16,015 nucleotides of DNA. It comes from Spirochaetaceae bacterium (GTDB lineage Bacteria; Spirochaetota; Spirochaetia; DSM-2461). Under the pieces are notes generated by a model. It ran no database searches. It saw only the letters and a list, made by a program, of their open reading frames with translations, and was not told the DNA's origin. Position numbers and translations under genes: made by a program. Shown here in pieces: positions 14,449-16,015 of the stretch (position 1 is its first letter; the number at the start of each line of letters is the position of its first letter). Where the stretch lies: the NCBI GenBank assembly GCA_003246505.1, contig QKAI01000516.1:1-16015 (forward strand), given 5' to 3'.

Positions 14449-14461
14449 GGGCAGAAGCCCC

Positions 14462-15298
14462 TCATATCTCCGCCGCGGAGGCAAACCGTCCCGGGGGCAT
14501 GCCCTCCCTCTTCCTGAAGGCCCGGGAGAAATAGAGCTCGTCCGAAAAGCCGCAGGCCCAGGCGGTTTCCTTGACGGAAAGGCCCTCCCGAAGCAGCCTC
14601 CGGGCCTTCTCGAAGCGCAGGTCGGTGCGGTACTGGCGGGGCGTTTTGCCGAAACGGGATTTGAACAGGTCCCGGATGTAAACGGGGGAGAACCCCCTGT
14701 CCCCCTGAAGCCGTTCCAGTTCCCCGTCCTCCGGATCGGTCTCCCGTATCAGCCGGGCTAGCTCCATGACCGCCTCCAGGGGGCCCCGGGGGGAAGATCC
14801 CTCCGAAAGGTAAGGGCCGCCCCGGCGGGCATGGGCTTCCAGGAAATCCCACAGGACCGCGCGGAAGAGACTGTCTCCCAGGAAGGGGGCGGGGGAGGGG
14901 TCTTTCTGGAGGGCCGCGTACTCCCGGGCCAGGGTGAAGTGGGGGAGGATTCCGGCGGAGGGGAAATCGACCCACTCCAGGGCGTCCGCCCCGCCGGGGA
15001 CCTTGAGGGTGAAATGCTGGGCCAGGACATGGTACTTCCCGGACGCCCCCAACCGGGCCCTGACCGGAATTCCGGGCCGGGCCAGATAGGCCTTTCCCGG
15101 CAGGATATGCCACTTCCCCCGATCGTCCTCATAGAGGGCCTCCCCGTCCAGACAGATGAGAAGATCGTAATCGGCGGTGGTCCAGCCGTCCAGGCTCCAG
15201 TCCCGGGATACCCCCTCGTAGAGAAGGGTCACGTTGCGGGTGAGGAGAAAGTCATCCTGCCGGAAGAGAGTGAAAAAGAGATTCTGCGTTTTGTCCAT
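14462..15298 (-). CDS. AraC-family transcriptional regulator
   Basis: 278 residues. Residues 1-165 form a cupin-like sensing domain (LLICLDGEALYEDDRGKWHILPGKAYLARPGIPV, 46-79, is the usual beta-barrel core). The C-terminal 100 residues contain two helix-turn-helix motifs: one around LERLQGDRGFSPVYIRDLFKSRFGKTPRQYRTDLR and the second at LREGLSVKETAWACGFSDELYFSRAFRKREGMPPGRF, the classic AraC signature. Such proteins usually activate nearby catabolic genes when a small ligand, often a sugar, is bound. It is divergent from the URO-D-like gene across 55 bases, so that gene is its likely target. The ribosome site is weak (AAGAG). It ends 14 bases before the pfp promoter and has no convincing terminator. 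Confidence 0.93.
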   Translation of the reverse strand: MDKTQNLFFTLFRQDDFLLTRNVTLLYEGVSRDWSLDGWTTADYDLLICLDGEALYEDDRGKWHILPGKAYLARPGIPVRARLGASGKYHVLAQHFTLKVPGGADALEWVDFPSAGILPHFTLAREYAALQKDPSPAPFLGDSLFRAVLWDFLEAHARRGGPYLSEGSSPRGPLEAVMELARLIRETDPEDGELERLQGDRGFSPVYIRDLFKSRFGKTPRQYRTDLRFEKARRLLREGLSVKETAWACGFSDELYFSRAFRKREGMPPGRFASAAEI

Positions 15299-15353
15299 GC
15301 TCTTATGTATCGGATCTCTACCGCCGGGACTGAACCGGGGTTATTCTGTAGAC

Positions 15354-16015
15354 ATGAGCGCAACCATGGACAGGGTGAACGAAGCCCACAAGAGACTGGC
15401 GATAAAACGGAAGATGACCGTGCGCCGGGAGGAGTATCTGGATTATATGACCTTCCGGAGTCCCGGCCCGGTCCTCTACAGGGAGATCTTCGGCCCCCTC
15501 ATAGGCCTGAAGGAGGAGTGGCGGGAGCAGGGCGCCCGGGAGGAGGAGCTGGACCTCTCCGCCTACGAATTCCGCCAGCCCCTTTTTTATGACTGCGGCC
15601 TGGTTACGGGTTATGCCGGCCCGGATCTCTCGGAGATGCTGGAGGAGACGGAGGAGCACTTTATCTACCGGGATCCCATGGGCATAAAGATGAAGCTCAT
15701 CCGGGCCAGCTCCACCCTGGGGCTGCCCCTGGAGTGGCCGGTGAAGTGCCGGGAGGACTGGGAGAGGCTCAAACCCCATTTCTCCTACCGTCCCGACAGG
15801 ATTCCCCCCGGCGGGGCGGAGAGGGCCCGGGAGATGGCCCGCCGGGGCTATGTGGTCACCGCTTCCCTGCCCGGCGCCTTCGATACGGTCAGGACCCTCA
15901 TGGGAGACGAGGAGGCCGCCGTGGCTCCCTACCTGCAGCCGGATCTGGTGGGCGATATCCTGGATACGGTGGGAAATACCTGCCGCCGCCTCTTCGCGGA
16001 GGCGGGCATGCCCAT
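15354..16015 (+). CDS. URO-D superfamily protein, 3' end missing
   Basis: The frame opens with ATG at 15354 and runs off the window after 220 codons. The N-terminal half resembles uroporphyrinogen-decarboxylase-family proteins of anaerobes that are not haem enzymes but corrinoid-methyltransferase relatives. Marks: NEAHKRLAIKRKMTVRR at the start, FIYRDPMGIKMKLIRASSTLGLPLEWPVKCREDWERLKPHF in the middle, and SLPGAFDTVRTLMGDEEAA followed by YLQPDLVGDILDTV. In true HemE the family catalyses tetrapyrrole decarboxylation; in these relatives methyl transfer from methylated compounds is the usual guess. The C-terminal metal-ligand region that would help decide is outside the window. The ribosome site is poor. 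The divergent AraC gene suggests ligand-controlled expression. Confidence 0.8.
   Translation, partial: MSATMDRVNEAHKRLAIKRKMTVRREEYLDYMTFRSPGPVLYREIFGPLIGLKEEWREQGAREEELDLSAYEFRQPLFYDCGLVTGYAGPDLSEMLEETEEHFIYRDPMGIKMKLIRASSTLGLPLEWPVKCREDWERLKPHFSYRPDRIPPGGAERAREMARRGYVVTASLPGAFDTVRTLMGDEEAAVAPYLQPDLVGDILDTVGNTCRRLFAEAGMP

Noticed and set aside
14449..14460. A hairpin GGGC-AGAA-GCCC as terminator of the AraC gene
   Set aside because: The stem is only four base pairs and no U-run follows in the right direction.
14344..14484. An N-terminal extension of the pfp frame by 47 codons
   Set aside because: It would run through the strong promoter at 14420-14448, and the good ribosome site and family start are at 14343.

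Overview
The window is about 16 kb of high-GC, densely packed bacterial chromosome. It reads best as a free-living member of the Spirochaetota, though that is inference. The pointers are a long (565 aa) pyrophosphate-dependent phosphofructokinase of the kind spirochaetes use for glycolysis, a large Cache_3-Cache_2 chemoreceptor, and a catabolic gene set typical of a saprophytic fermenter. There are no rRNA or tRNA genes, no insertion sequences, no CRISPR array, and no gene-free stretch over 300 bases. Base use looks even throughout, with no obvious transferred block.

Layout, left to right. (1) 2-718 (+): the 3' part of an EamA-type membrane transporter. (2) 741-3163 (+): a self-contained transport operon. 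A good sigma-70 promoter is followed by a perfect 26-bp palindrome that looks like a TetR operator. Then come a 36-aa single-helix protein, a sodium/solute symporter (SSF family) and a TetR repressor that probably controls the unit. (3) 7483-3153 (-): five tightly packed genes for nitroreductase, RdgB/HAM1 XTP pyrophosphatase, pseudouridine kinase (PsuK), a DUF480/YceH-pseudouridine-5'-phosphate glycosidase (PsuG) fusion, and an APH-fold small-molecule phosphotransferase. PsuK and PsuG together convert pseudouridine to uracil plus ribose 5-phosphate, and RdgB destroys non-canonical purine nucleotides, so the unit reads as salvage and clean-up of modified nucleotides. (4) 10592-7549 (-): a secreted Gly/Met/Asp-rich protein with a CxxC motif and two copies of one domain, followed by an OmpR-type response regulator and a sensor histidine kinase. 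An 11-bp-period direct repeat upstream looks like the regulator's own binding site. (5) 10743-12587 (+): a methyl-accepting chemotaxis protein, ending at a near-ideal bidirectional terminator shared with (6) pfp, 14343-12646 (-), which has its own strong promoter and an unusual six-cysteine C-terminal tail. (7) 15298-14462 (-): an AraC-type regulator, divergent from (8) 15354 to the window end (+): a URO-D-superfamily protein cut off by the window edge.

The most interesting items are the in-frame fusion of a winged-helix DUF480 protein to PsuG, the complete micro-protein/symporter/TetR/operator unit, and the undescribed duplicated secreted protein encoded with its own two-component system.
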